64,000 nt of DNA from Mesorhizobium sp. M8A.F.Ca.ET.218.01.1.1. GTDB lineage: Bacteria; Pseudomonadota; Alphaproteobacteria; Rhizobiales; Rhizobiaceae. Shown one piece after another: positions 16,440 to 24,999 of the stretch. Location: assembly GCF_004791165.1 (NCBI RefSeq), contig NZ_SRUZ01000007.1, forward strand, positions 124,001 through 188,000. Reading direction: 5' to 3'. Positions within the stretch are counted from its first letter, which is position 1. Each line of letters opens with the position of its first letter. The notes below the pieces were generated by a model. That model did no database searches. It had not been told where the DNA came from and saw nothing but the letters and a program-made list of their open reading frames with translations. Position numbers and translations under genes: made by a program.

Positions 16440-19400
16440 TCAGAACCTGACGCTGAGATCTGCCTTGGCGCCGTTGTCGGTGTTGTGGCCACCGAACTGG
16501 CCGACATAGGACAGGCCGAGCGTGGCATTGGTCGACATTTGCAAATCGAAGCCGGCCTCGATCACCGCGCTGTCGCTGGCGACAGGCACGCCGGCGATGG
16601 CAAAAGCATCGCCGCCGGCGAAGGCGAAGGTCGAGGTCGGCGTGACGTCGCCAAAGGCGTGGCGCCATCCGAGCGTGCCGCGCGCGGTCGCGCTGATGCC
16701 GCCGAGCGCGACGTCGGTCGAGGCGCGCAGCCCGAGCGTGGTGAAGGTGGCATTGGTGGTTGAGCTGGCGCTGGTCAGCGCGGCGGCGCCACCTTGCTCG
16801 GTGAAGCCGTCAGCATGCACACTGACATAAGCGAGATTGGCGAAGGGCTCGAACTTGAAGCGGCCGACACCAGCCTTGTAAGCGAGTTCGCCGAACACCT
16901 GCGCCGTGCCGGCGTCATAGTCAGCCGACAATTGGTCGGCGAAGCCGTTGAAGGCCACCGAGCGTTTTGTCGAGATGCTGTTCCAGCTGTAGGCGGCACC
17001 GGTGCGGAAGGCTATGGCGCCCCAATTGGTGCCGCCGTAGAGTCCGAGATGATAGTTGTCGCTGGCGCCGCTGGAATGGCGGTCGTCGGCGTCGAAGGAC
17101 GAATGGCTGTAGCCGCCGATGATGCCGACGCGCCAATCGCCGATCGGGCTGTCGGCGCCGACCAGGAGGCCGCCGGTCGAGCGATCGAAGTTGGCTGCAT
17201 TGCCGTCGCTGCCGGTTTGACCCCGGGAGCCGAAGGCCTGGCCCCAGACGGCGAAGCGGTCGGTGTCGGCGGCCACCATCCCGGGCCCGCCCTCGCCATA
17301 GGCCATGACCGGCAATGCGGCTGCGCCGGCATCGCCGAAGGCTGCGCTGATTCGCTTGGTGGCGGCGTCGCGGATGAAGCGGCTGTCTTCCAGCAACATC
17401 CCCTTGGCCGAGGCGTGGATTTCGCCCGAGAGCTGGTCGAAGGCGTCCTGGGCGGCTGCCTCACTCGGCAAGGCAAAGATGGCATCAAAGAGCGGATTGC
17501 CGCTGCCAAGGCTTTCGGCGCCGCCGCCGGTTGCGATCTGGTTGGGCGTCAGGCCGACCGAGGCGAAGGACTTCGCCTGCACCACATCGAGATAGACATG
17601 CGTGGGGTCGTAATTGGCGATAAGGCCAATGAAGGGGCCGGCCCCGCTGAGCGTGTAGGTGCCGGTGACGCCCGCATCGGCTTGCAGCACGGTGTAATGC
17701 GTGCCCGGCACATAAGGCGCGGCGTCCGCCTTGACGACATCGAGGACCGTGCCGTCGGCGATCGTCGCCGTGCCCGTCGCCAGGATGAGGTCCGACTGGC
17801 CGGTCGAGGTGAGTTCGACCTGGTAGATCGAGCCCGCCGCCTGGTCGATGTCGCCCGCGACATTGAGCGTGCCGATCGAATTGCCCGGTGCGATGACGCC
17901 GCCTGATTGTGCGACGATGCCGCCAACCGTGCCGTTGCCACCTAGCATTCCGCCCGTGATCGTCACCAGCGAACTGGCCAGCGAACCGTTCACGGCCAGC
18001 CGTCCGCCGTTCACATTGGTTGCACCGGTGAAGCCGCTCGAATTGGCGGTCAGGTTCGTCGTGCCGGCAATCTGGTCGATCGAGCCCGCGCCGCCGATCG
18101 CCGATGCGAAGGTGTAGCTTGTGTCGGTGTGGTTGAAGTTGATCGCACCCGCGCCTTGTCCGAACTGAACGCTCGCCGCATTGAGCGCGCCGGCCGCCGC
18201 CGCTGGCGATCCGCTCGCTGCACCGATATTCAGCGTGCCGACGGAGCCCGCCAGAAGGGCGATGTTGACCACGCCGCCGGCCGACACCACGCCGCCATTC
18301 GCGATCGTCAGTGAGCCTGTGCCACTACCTCCAATGTTGAGATCACCGCCACTGGTCCACGTCGAGCCGGAGCCGCTGACGTTGGCGGTACCGATGGATC
18401 CGCCATTAAAGCCCAAATAGCCATCGGCATTGGCGACCGTGCCGCCGTTCGAGACGATCAATGAACCGGTTCCGCGCTGACCGACAATAAGGAGGCTGCT
18501 GCTCGTCCAGGTTGAGCCCGCGCCGCTGACCATTGCCGAACCCGTCGATCCGACATCAAAACCCAGATAACCAGCAGCGTCGGTGACCATGCCGGCGTTT
18601 GAAATCGCTAGCGTGCCGGCGCCATAACCGCCGAGAACGAGGGAAGAACTGTTTGTCCAGGTCGCGCCGACGCCATCAACAAACGCCATGCCCGTCGAGC
18701 CCACCTTCGCGCCAATAATCGCAGAGCCGTTGCTGACCGCGCCATGCGAGATCGCCAGCGTGCCGGTGCCATAATCGCCGACAAACAGATCCGCGCTGTT
18801 GGTCCAGGTCGAGCCGGCGTTGTCGACAATCACCGTGCCGGTCGAGCCCGCCTGCGAGCCAATGACGCCAGTACCGCTGCTGACCGTGCTGCCATGCGAG
18901 ATCACCAGTGTGCCCGTGCCGGCACTTCCGACGAACAGGTCTGCGTTCGTCCAGGTCGAACCGGCACCGTCGACGAAAACCATGCCGGTCGAGCCTGCCG
19001 AGTTGCCGACATAGGCGGTGTCGTTGCTGATGGCGCCGCCATTGGTGATCGTCACGTTGCCGGCGCCGAGATTGCCGACATACAGATCCGCGCTGTTGGT
19101 CCAGGTCGAGCCGGGACCATCGACGAAGACGGTGCCTGTCGAGCCCGCGAAGTCGCCGACATAGCCCAAGGCGTTGCTGACCGCGCCGCCATTCGAGACC
19201 GTTAGCGAGCCCTGGCCTTGGAAGCCGATGAAGAGGTCGGAAGTGTTGGTCCAGGTCGAGTCAGCACCATTGACCGTCACCAGGCCCTTGGAGCCCACGT
19301 CATAGCCGGCATAACCCACCGAACTGGTGACCGCGCCGCCATTCGTGATCGTCAGCGCGCCGAAGCCCGCGTTCCCGACCGCGAGCGCTGCGTTCGCCCA

Positions 19401-20249
19401 GGTCGAGCCAGCACCGTCGACAGTTGCCGTGCCAATGGAGCCCGCCAAATTGCCCAGAATGCCGCTCAGATTGCTGACCTTGCCGCCTTTCGAAATGTTC
19501 AACGCACCAGTGCCCTGATCGCCGACGAACAGGTGGGAAGAATTCGTCCATATCGAACCCGCTCCGTCGACCGTCACCGCGCCGTTGGAGCCCGCGTGCC
19601 AACCGATGGTGCCCATGGCATTGCTGACTGCTCCGCCATTGGTGATGTCCAGCGTGCCGGTGCCAAATTCGGCGATGTAGAGATCCCCACTGTTGGTCCA
19701 TGTCGAGCCCGGGCCGTCCACCGTTACGGTGCCGGTGCCCAGGCCGTAGCCGACATGACCCACGGTGTCGCTCACAGCGCCGCCGCTGGAGATCTTCAAG
19801 GTGCCAGTGCTGCCGGTGCTCAAGGCAAGGAAAAGGTCGGAGCTGTTGCTCCAGACGGAGCCCGGGCCAGTGACGCTCACGGTGCCGCTCGCGTTCGAAA
19901 CGTAGCCGAGATAGCCGGCAGTGTCGGAGAGGGTGCCGCCGTTCGTAATCGTCAGCGAGCCCGAGTAACTCGCAATGGTGCCCACAAACAGATAGTGGGC
20001 GGCCGCACTCGCCGCATCGACCACGGCCGGGTGCGGAAACACCGGATCGAGAATCACGTCGTCGCTCGATGTCGGGACAGCGGCGGGGTTCCAGTTTCCG
20101 GCGGCGAACCAGTTCGTGGAGGCGGCGCCGGTCCAGACCTCGGCTGCCGATGCAGGGATCGGCTGGCCAAGGCCGACCAGCGCAGTCGAGGCCAGCGCCA
20201 GGCATTTCAACGCGTTAGCCTTGCGGCCTCCAAATGCATTCCGCGGCAT
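16440..20249 (-). CDS. Autotransporter with about twelve T-W-type passenger repeats
   Basis: Outer-membrane autotransporter of 1269 residues. A Sec signal (about 1-35, cleavage after IPASA) leads into a passenger built of about twelve imperfect repeats of 45-50 residues (about residues 86-675). Each carries a GSTWTNS-DLFVG strand, a GTGTLTISNGG strand and a STGTVTVDGAG strand, as expected for a right-handed beta helix. A pertactin-like stretch follows (LVTITGGMLGGNGTVGG, IAPGNSIGTLNVAG near 785-815). The C-terminal beta barrel occupies about 990-1269 and ends in Phe (ADLSVRF), the usual outer-membrane insertion signal. No catalytic triad is visible in the passenger, so adhesion or surface structure is the likeliest role. 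Repeat-driven length change is likely. Confidence 0.9.
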   Translation of the reverse strand: MPRNAFGGRKANALKCLALASTALVGLGQPIPASAAEVWTGAASTNWFAAGNWNPAAVPTSSDDVILDPVFPHPAVVDAASAAAHYLFVGTIASYSGSLTITNGGTLSDTAGYLGYVSNASGTVSVTGPGSVWSNSSDLFLALSTGSTGTLKISSGGAVSDTVGHVGYGLGTGTVTVDGPGSTWTNSGDLYIAEFGTGTLDITNGGAVSNAMGTIGWHAGSNGAVTVDGAGSIWTNSSHLFVGDQGTGALNISKGGKVSNLSGILGNLAGSIGTATVDGAGSTWANAALAVGNAGFGALTITNGGAVTSSVGYAGYDVGSKGLVTVNGADSTWTNTSDLFIGFQGQGSLTVSNGGAVSNALGYVGDFAGSTGTVFVDGPGSTWTNSADLYVGNLGAGNVTITNGGAISNDTAYVGNSAGSTGMVFVDGAGSTWTNADLFVGSAGTGTLVISHGSTVSSGTGVIGSQAGSTGTVIVDNAGSTWTNSADLFVGDYGTGTLAISHGAVSNGSAIIGAKVGSTGMAFVDGVGATWTNSSSLVLGGYGAGTLAISNAGMVTDAAGYLGFDVGSTGSAMVSGAGSTWTSSSLLIVGQRGTGSLIVSNGGTVANADGYLGFNGGSIGTANVSGSGSTWTSGGDLNIGGSGTGSLTIANGGVVSAGGVVNIALLAGSVGTLNIGAASGSPAAAAGALNAASVQFGQGAGAINFNHTDTSYTFASAIGGAGSIDQIAGTTNLTANSSGFTGATNVNGGRLAVNGSLASSLVTITGGMLGGNGTVGGIVAQSGGVIAPGNSIGTLNVAGDIDQAAGSIYQVELTSTGQSDLILATGTATIADGTVLDVVKADAAPYVPGTHYTVLQADAGVTGTYTLSGAGPFIGLIANYDPTHVYLDVVQAKSFASVGLTPNQIATGGGAESLGSGNPLFDAIFALPSEAAAQDAFDQLSGEIHASAKGMLLEDSRFIRDAATKRISAAFGDAGAAALPVMAYGEGGPGMVAADTDRFAVWGQAFGSRGQTGSDGNAANFDRSTGGLLVGADSPIGDWRVGIIGGYSHSSFDADDRHSSGASDNYHLGLYGGTNWGAIAFRTGAAYSWNSISTKRSVAFNGFADQLSADYDAGTAQVFGELAYKAGVGRFKFEPFANLAYVSVHADGFTEQGGAAALTSASSTTNATFTTLGLRASTDVALGGISATARGTLGWRHAFGDVTPTSTFAFAGGDAFAIAGVPVASDSAVIEAGFDLQMSTNATLGLSYVGQFGGHNTDNGAKADLSVRF
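18235..19994 (-). repeat. Tandem degenerate repeats in the autotransporter passenger
   Basis: About twelve consecutive imperfect units of roughly 140-150 bp, best seen in protein as recurring GSTWTNS...NGG...DGAG blocks. On the plus strand the motif GGTCCAGGTCGAGCC recurs at regular intervals. Units have diverged from each other, so this is not a recent expansion, but unequal crossing-over could still change copy number. Confidence 0.8.
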
Positions 20250-20258
20250 TTAACCCCC

Positions 20259-20298
20259 TGACATGACAGTCGTTTCACCCTGAAGGCTGACATGTCAT
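20259..20298. promoter_or_regulatory. CTGACATG direct-repeat pair upstream of the autotransporter gene
   Basis: CTGACATGACAG at 20259-20270 and CTGACATGTCAT at 20287-20298 share their first eight bases and are centred about 28 bp apart, just upstream of the autotransporter start at 20249. The second copy contains the palindrome TGACATGTCA. Spacing of nearly three helical turns is compatible with two regulator molecules on one face. The convergent-side neighbour is an AraC-family gene, a family that uses direct repeats, but any link is inference. Confidence 0.35.
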
Positions 20299-20455
20299 TG
20301 GAGCCCGGCCTTGTCTTGGGCAGGGCGGCACTGGAATTGGACTGGAGCGAAAAGCAGCGTCTTTTGCGCGCACTGTGGCAGTTCGGCGTCATCGGTCGCG
20401 CAGGCGCTGCGGATTCGGCCTCGCACGGGCTGATATCGGACCGAAAGGTGCAAAC

Positions 20456-21430
20456 TTATCTGGCGCTTGTCGGCGTATAGCCGAAGCGGCGACGAAAGCA
20501 GCGGTTGAAGTACGATACGTCGCTGAATCCGCTTGTCAGGGCGATGTCACTGACCCGCATGTCGCTGTGTTTGTGCGAGAGCATCCTGTGGGCGCTCTGC
20601 AAACGCAGTTCGAGAACGCGTTCGGAGAAGCTCATTCCCGTCTCCTGAAGGAGGTCGTGGACGTAGCGCACCGACAGGCCGAGTTGTTGCGCCACACTTT
20701 GGGCGGAGATGCCGGGATCGATAAAATCCTCGGCGATCCTTGCCAGGACGGCCTCCAGCCTGGCAGCGCGCAGGCCTCGAAGCCCGGCCAGTTCGGCAGC
20801 CCGACCTTTCGCGCCGGTCGCCAGGCCGATCAGATCCACGATCGTGTCCGTCGCGTGCGTGATCAGATCCGCCGAGGCAAGCGGGCTGCCGCTTTCAAGA
20901 AGCAGGCAATAGCGTTTGAGAAGATCGAGGGCTTCGCTGTCGGCGCCGATCTTCAACCCCAGCCTGTCATCGATCTGCGGGAAAGCACGCAGGAGGATCG
21001 CGCGTGGGATCACCACATTCGTCCAGGCATTGCTGTCGGCACAGGTCATTTTCAGAGCTTCCGATGCAGTGACGAGCACGGCCTCTCCCTGACCGACGGC
21101 ATATTCGCGGCCGACCTGTACCCCTGACAACACGGTGTCGGCCTTGTTGATCAGCAACAGATAACCGTCATTGGCGATGTTGCTCGCTTTCCTTGTCGCG
21201 TGCTCGATGGTTCCGGACATCTGACCGAGAACCACTGAACCGACAGCCGTGGCCTCGATGGACGCTTCGAAGGGCAGGTTTTCCGGACTGCGGTGTTCGA
21301 CCGACAATATTTCCGCGACATGGATGTCTTGCCACAGGGAAAATCGCTCGCGTTCGTCAAGATGCGGTGACAACCGAGCCGATGAAAACACCGTCTTTCG
21401 AGACAATGGGGAACCTCGACAAGTATCCAC
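20456..21430 (-). CDS. AraC-family transcriptional regulator
   Basis: Regulator of 324 residues. The N-terminal half (about 1-200) has the AraC-binding-domain-like sensing fold seen in many rhizobial AraC proteins (SVEHRSPENLPFEASIEATAVG). The C-terminal DNA-binding domain (about 220-324) has two helix-turn-helix units, SAQSVAQQLGLSVRYVHDLL and VSDIALTSGFSDVSYFNRCFRRRFGYTP, the latter matching the AraC signature. It is divergent from the LuxR-type gene and lies upstream of the autotransporter on the same strand. The effector is unknown. Confidence 0.88.
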   Translation of the reverse strand: MDTCRGSPLSRKTVFSSARLSPHLDERERFSLWQDIHVAEILSVEHRSPENLPFEASIEATAVGSVVLGQMSGTIEHATRKASNIANDGYLLLINKADTVLSGVQVGREYAVGQGEAVLVTASEALKMTCADSNAWTNVVIPRAILLRAFPQIDDRLGLKIGADSEALDLLKRYCLLLESGSPLASADLITHATDTIVDLIGLATGAKGRAAELAGLRGLRAARLEAVLARIAEDFIDPGISAQSVAQQLGLSVRYVHDLLQETGMSFSERVLELRLQSAHRMLSHKHSDMRVSDIALTSGFSDVSYFNRCFRRRFGYTPTSAR

Positions 21431-21557
21431 GGCTTAAAAAATATCGAACGCGATGCTTTCCATTGCGACAATAACCGGCAACAGTGGCGGCCCGGCGTTC
21501 AGGCGATCAAGTTGAACCCATAGTCGAGAGCGGCCGCGACTGGCGTCATCCAAAAGT

Positions 21558-22754
21558 ATGACGTCACAAATTCCTCCGAGGCGAGATCGGGGCGTGCCTG
21601 GAGGTGTGGTGGAAAGGCTGAGCAGCGAAGTCCTGAGTTCGATTATCGGCGATATCTATGATTGCGTCTTGAACCCGGAAGGCTGGGCCGGAGTCATGAC
21701 CCGCGTCACGAAAGCCGTCGACGCGGCCTACACCACCATCGCCCTTGCCGGCACCGCCCATAATAGCGGCCGCTTCGCGGCTCAATCGCCTTGGGATCCC
21801 GTGCAGATGCGGGTGCTAGAGGAGGACTATGACTTTGATGGAATTCCCGGACTGAAGGCAGCGGTGGTCGGCGATGTCGACCGGCCGGTTGCGACGCTGT
21901 CGCTCATGAGCGAAAGCGAACTCCAGCTGACGCCGTTTTTTCAGAACTGGGCCAAACCGCAGGGACTGCGCGAGGCTTGCATCACCAAATTCGTTCATAC
22001 GCCGGACCGAATCGGGCTTTTGGGCTGCACCACGCGCGCCAGCAGGGGAGGTATTTCGATCGAAGAGCAGCATTTCCTGGCATTGCTCTCGCCGCATCTG
22101 CGCCGTGCTTCGCTGATCGGAGATCTGCTCGACCAGGGCCGCGTCACCACCCATCTTTATCGCCAGGCGCTCGATCATCTGGCTGTGCCTGTCGTGCTTA
22201 CCCACGCCAACGGAGCAATCCTCCATGCGAATGCGGCCGCCGAACAGATGTTTTCGGTGCAGGGTCCCATTCTCTCCAGGAACGGCGTGCTCCAGGCACA
22301 GAATCCGGTGGTGGCCCGCGCCCTGCTGGACGCGATCGCCAGTGCGGCGAGCGCGGATGCTTCGCTTGGCGCGCGCGGCATAGGGCTGCCGGTTTCGGCC
22401 CAGGGCCAGCCGCCCGCCGTTGCCTATGTGTTGCCGCTGACTGAAGGAACGGCGCGCGCGGTTTTCCGGCCGGCATGCGCGGCTGTGTTCATATCGACGA
22501 CGACATCGTCTTCTCCCCTCCCGGAGGCCGTTCTGACCACGCTGTTCGACCTCACACCCGCGGAGGCGCGGGTGCTGCTGCGGATCGGCGGCGGATTGTC
22601 AGCGTCCAAGAGCGCGTTGTCGCTCGGCATCGGTGAGAACACCTTGAAGACCCACCTCAATCGAATCTTCGCCAAAACCGGCACGAGACGCCAAGCCGAC
22701 CTCGTCAAACTCGTGTCGGACATCGGCACGCCGCTGGCGGCTCACGGACCCTGA
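21558..22754 (+). CDS. LuxR-family (HTH) transcriptional regulator
   Basis: Regulator of 398 residues with a C-terminal LuxR/GerE helix-turn-helix (about 325-390; LTPAEARVLLRIGGGLSASK, IGENTLKTHLNRIFAKTGTRRQ). The N-terminal two-thirds is a PAS-like sensor region (IIGDIYDCVLNPEGW, DHLAVPVVLTHANGAILHANAAA), with no phosphorylation-domain signature and no autoinducer-domain signature. This architecture is common in rhizobia, usually without a known ligand. The first ATG at 21558 is weakly supported by context; codons near 21600 would also give a full sensor domain. Confidence 0.85.
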   Translation: MTSQIPPRRDRGVPGGVVERLSSEVLSSIIGDIYDCVLNPEGWAGVMTRVTKAVDAAYTTIALAGTAHNSGRFAAQSPWDPVQMRVLEEDYDFDGIPGLKAAVVGDVDRPVATLSLMSESELQLTPFFQNWAKPQGLREACITKFVHTPDRIGLLGCTTRASRGGISIEEQHFLALLSPHLRRASLIGDLLDQGRVTTHLYRQALDHLAVPVVLTHANGAILHANAAAEQMFSVQGPILSRNGVLQAQNPVVARALLDAIASAASADASLGARGIGLPVSAQGQPPAVAYVLPLTEGTARAVFRPACAAVFISTTTSSSPLPEAVLTTLFDLTPAEARVLLRIGGGLSASKSALSLGIGENTLKTHLNRIFAKTGTRRQADLVKLVSDIGTPLAAHGP

Positions 22755-22795
22755 AGGCGGAGCGCGTAGTCTCTACCGCCAGCGGGTCAGAGGCT

Positions 22796-23725
22796 TTACC
22801 GCCGCCAGGGCGGCTCCGGCGCGAAGCGCTTGCCGATCCAGTCGGCGAAGGCGCGGGTCTTGGCGGCTTTTCCCTTGGCCGAGGGCGTGACGACATAGAC
22901 CGCGCCTTCGTCCGCCAGCGTCCACTCCTCCAGCACGGATACCAGCCGGCCATCGGCGAGTTCGCGGCCGACCAGCCAGTCGGTGCTCATCATCAGGCCG
23001 ATGCCTTGCACGGCGGCCTGGACCAGCACCTCGGCATCGTCGGTGACCAACGGCCCCGAAACCTCGACGCGCGCGCGCCGGCCCTCACGGTCGGTCATCT
23101 CCCAGGCCGGAAAGGTCTGGAAGCCCGAGAAGCCCAGGCAGGAATGGTCGAGCAGCGCTTGCGGCGTCTCCGGCCTGCCCCTGCGGGCGAGATAGGAGGG
23201 AGCGGCGCAGAGCAGCCGGCGCCGCGTCGCCACCTTGCGCGCCACCAGGCGTGAATCCTCCAGGCTGCCCAGCCGCACGGCGACATCGAAATTCTCGGCG
23301 ACCAGATCGGTGAAGCGGTTGGAGAATTCAGCCTCGATGCGGACATCGGGAAATTCGGCAAGAAATTGAGGCAGCAGCGGCCCGATCCACATGCGCCCGA
23401 ACGTGCCGGGCAGCGCCAGCCTGAGCAGGCCGCGCGGGCCGCCCCCGGCATGCGCGGACGCGACGGCCTCGGCCTCGTCGACGGATGCGAGGATGGCGCG
23501 CACACGCACCAGGAATTCGGCACCCGCTTCGGTCAGCGACACGCTGCGCGTCGTGCGCGAGAGCAGCCTCACCCCCAGCCGCGCCTCCAGCGACTGCAGG
23601 CGCCGCGACAGGATGGTCGCGTCGCGCCCGACACGGGCCGCCGCTCTGGTGAAGGAACGCGCCTCGGCGATGGCGGCGAAGGCAGCCATCTCGGCAAGGG
23701 CCGCGGGTTCGTGAGATTGCTGCAT
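22796..23725 (-). CDS. LysR-family transcriptional regulator
   Basis: Regulator of 309 residues. The N-terminal winged helix-turn-helix covers about 12-70 (MAAFAAIAEARSFTRAAARVG, LSRRLQSLEARLGVRLLSRTTR) and a substrate-binding domain covers about 95-300. It is divergent from a zinc-free quinone-oxidoreductase-type gene 98 bp away, the classic LysR arrangement, so it very probably controls that gene. The intergenic region holds TTCT-N7-AGAA (23735-23749), a candidate LysR half-site pair. Confidence 0.92.
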   Translation of the reverse strand: MQQSHEPAALAEMAAFAAIAEARSFTRAAARVGRDATILSRRLQSLEARLGVRLLSRTTRSVSLTEAGAEFLVRVRAILASVDEAEAVASAHAGGGPRGLLRLALPGTFGRMWIGPLLPQFLAEFPDVRIEAEFSNRFTDLVAENFDVAVRLGSLEDSRLVARKVATRRRLLCAAPSYLARRGRPETPQALLDHSCLGFSGFQTFPAWEMTDREGRRARVEVSGPLVTDDAEVLVQAAVQGIGLMMSTDWLVGRELADGRLVSVLEEWTLADEGAVYVVTPSAKGKAAKTRAFADWIGKRFAPEPPWRR

Positions 23726-23823
23726 TATTCACAGTTCTCAATTGCAGAAAACAAGGATTATCCAGAGATAGCGCAGCAAATAGGTTCACTCAATCCATCA
23801 AATCGTTCCACCGGAGTGAAATC

Positions 23824-24834
23824 ATGAAAGCCATCGAACTCAGCCAGCCCAGATTGGACGCCTTCCGCGCCGCCACCGTTGCAACTCCCGAACCGCAGCG
23901 CGGCGAGGTGCTGATCCGCCAGCGTGCGGCGAGCCTCAATTTCGTCGATGTGGCGGTGGCGAGCGGCAACTATCCCGGGCCGAGCTTCCCGCTCATCCCC
24001 GTCGCCGACGCCGCCGGCGAGATCGTCGCGCTGGGCGAGGGCGTTACGAGGCTCGCCATCGGCGATCGCGTCGTCGCGCATGCCAAGCCGCGCTGGATCG
24101 GCGGGCCGCCGCGGCCCTACGAGATGACGCAGATGCGCGGTGTTTCGCTGCCCGGATCGCTGGCGGAATATGTCGCACTGCCGGCAAATTCGGTGGTGCC
24201 GGTCCCGGCGCATCTGTCCTTCGAGGCGGCCTCGACGCTGCCGATCGCCGGCACCACCGCCTGGAACGCCATTCGCGCCGCCAATGTCGGTCCGGGCTCG
24301 GTCGTCGTGCTGCTTGGCACTGGCGGCGTCTCGATCTTCACCCTGCAGCTGGCGAAAGCCGCCGGCGCCACCGTCATCATCACCTCGTCGTCGGACGAAA
24401 AGCTGGAGCGGGCAAAGGCGCTCGGCGCCGATCATCTCATCAACTACCGCGCGACATCAGACTGGGACGGCAAGGTGCTGGAACTGACCGATGGCCGCGG
24501 CGCCGATCTTGTCGTCGAGACCGGCGGCACCGCCACCTTCGCCCGCGCCGTCAACGCCACCGCGCCCGGCGGCACGCTGTTCACGATCGGCTTCGTCACC
24601 GGCGCCGAAGCCACGATCAACCTGCTGCCGATCATCATCAAGGCGCTGAAGGTGACCGGCAACAACACCGGATCGGTGTCCGATCTTTTCGACGCCGCCA
24701 GGGCCATCGGCGCGGCGCGGATCGAGCCGGTGGTCGACAAGGTGTTTTCACCTGATCAAGCGACCGAAGCCTACGCCCACATGGCCGCCGGCGGCCTGCA
24801 TTTCGGCAAGCTGGCGTTCGCATTGGAATGGTAG
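23824..24834 (+). CDS. NAD(P)-dependent alcohol dehydrogenase / quinone oxidoreductase-like (MDR superfamily)
   Basis: Medium-chain dehydrogenase of 336 residues. The N-terminal GroES-like domain (about 25-125) lacks the usual catalytic and structural zinc cysteines, which points to the quinone oxidoreductase/enoyl reductase branch. The Rossmann domain (about 150-285) carries VVLLGTGGVSIFTLQLAKAAG and the cofactor-binding TSSSDEKLERAKALGADHLIN. The likely role is NADPH-dependent reduction of a quinone or reactive carbonyl. It is divergently transcribed from the LysR gene. A 150-bp inverted-repeat element follows immediately. Confidence 0.9.
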   Translation: MKAIELSQPRLDAFRAATVATPEPQRGEVLIRQRAASLNFVDVAVASGNYPGPSFPLIPVADAAGEIVALGEGVTRLAIGDRVVAHAKPRWIGGPPRPYEMTQMRGVSLPGSLAEYVALPANSVVPVPAHLSFEAASTLPIAGTTAWNAIRAANVGPGSVVVLLGTGGVSIFTLQLAKAAGATVIITSSSDEKLERAKALGADHLINYRATSDWDGKVLELTDGRGADLVVETGGTATFARAVNATAPGGTLFTIGFVTGAEATINLLPIIIKALKVTGNNTGSVSDLFDAARAIGAARIEPVVDKVFSPDQATEAYAHMAAGGLHFGKLAFALEW

Positions 24835-24842
24835 GGAAAGTG

Positions 24843-24992
24843 ATCTCCCCCCTCGAGGGGGAGATGGCCGGCAGGCCAGAGGGGGTCGGTTCGACTGGGC
24901 GCGACTTTCTTGCGACGATCGGAGGTTAGCGCTTCACGTGAGACGACCCCCTCTGTCGCCTTCGGCGACATCTCCCCCTCGAGGGGGGAGAT
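24843..24992. repeat. Palindromic intergenic element (MITE-like), copy 1
   Basis: Two inverted arms flank a short unique centre. The left arm is ATCTCCCCCCTCGAGGGGGAG with GCCGGCAGGCCAGAGGGGG following, and the right arm is CCCCCTCTGTC-related with the same hairpin and GGGGGGAGAT. Each arm holds its own small hairpin. It sits between the convergent oxidoreductase and paoC genes, where it could act as a bidirectional terminator. Confidence 0.8.
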
Positions 24993-24999
24993 TACGCGC

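Noticed and set aside
20292..20480. 62-codon plus-strand frame between autotransporter and AraC genes
   Set aside because: It overlaps the end of the AraC coding region and shows no family features or ribosome site. Kept only as a possibility; it contains the CTGACATG repeat.
24843..24992. Palindromic elements considered as insertion sequences
   Set aside because: Each is under 250 bp and has no transposase frame. They fit non-autonomous MITE/RIME-type intergenic repeats.
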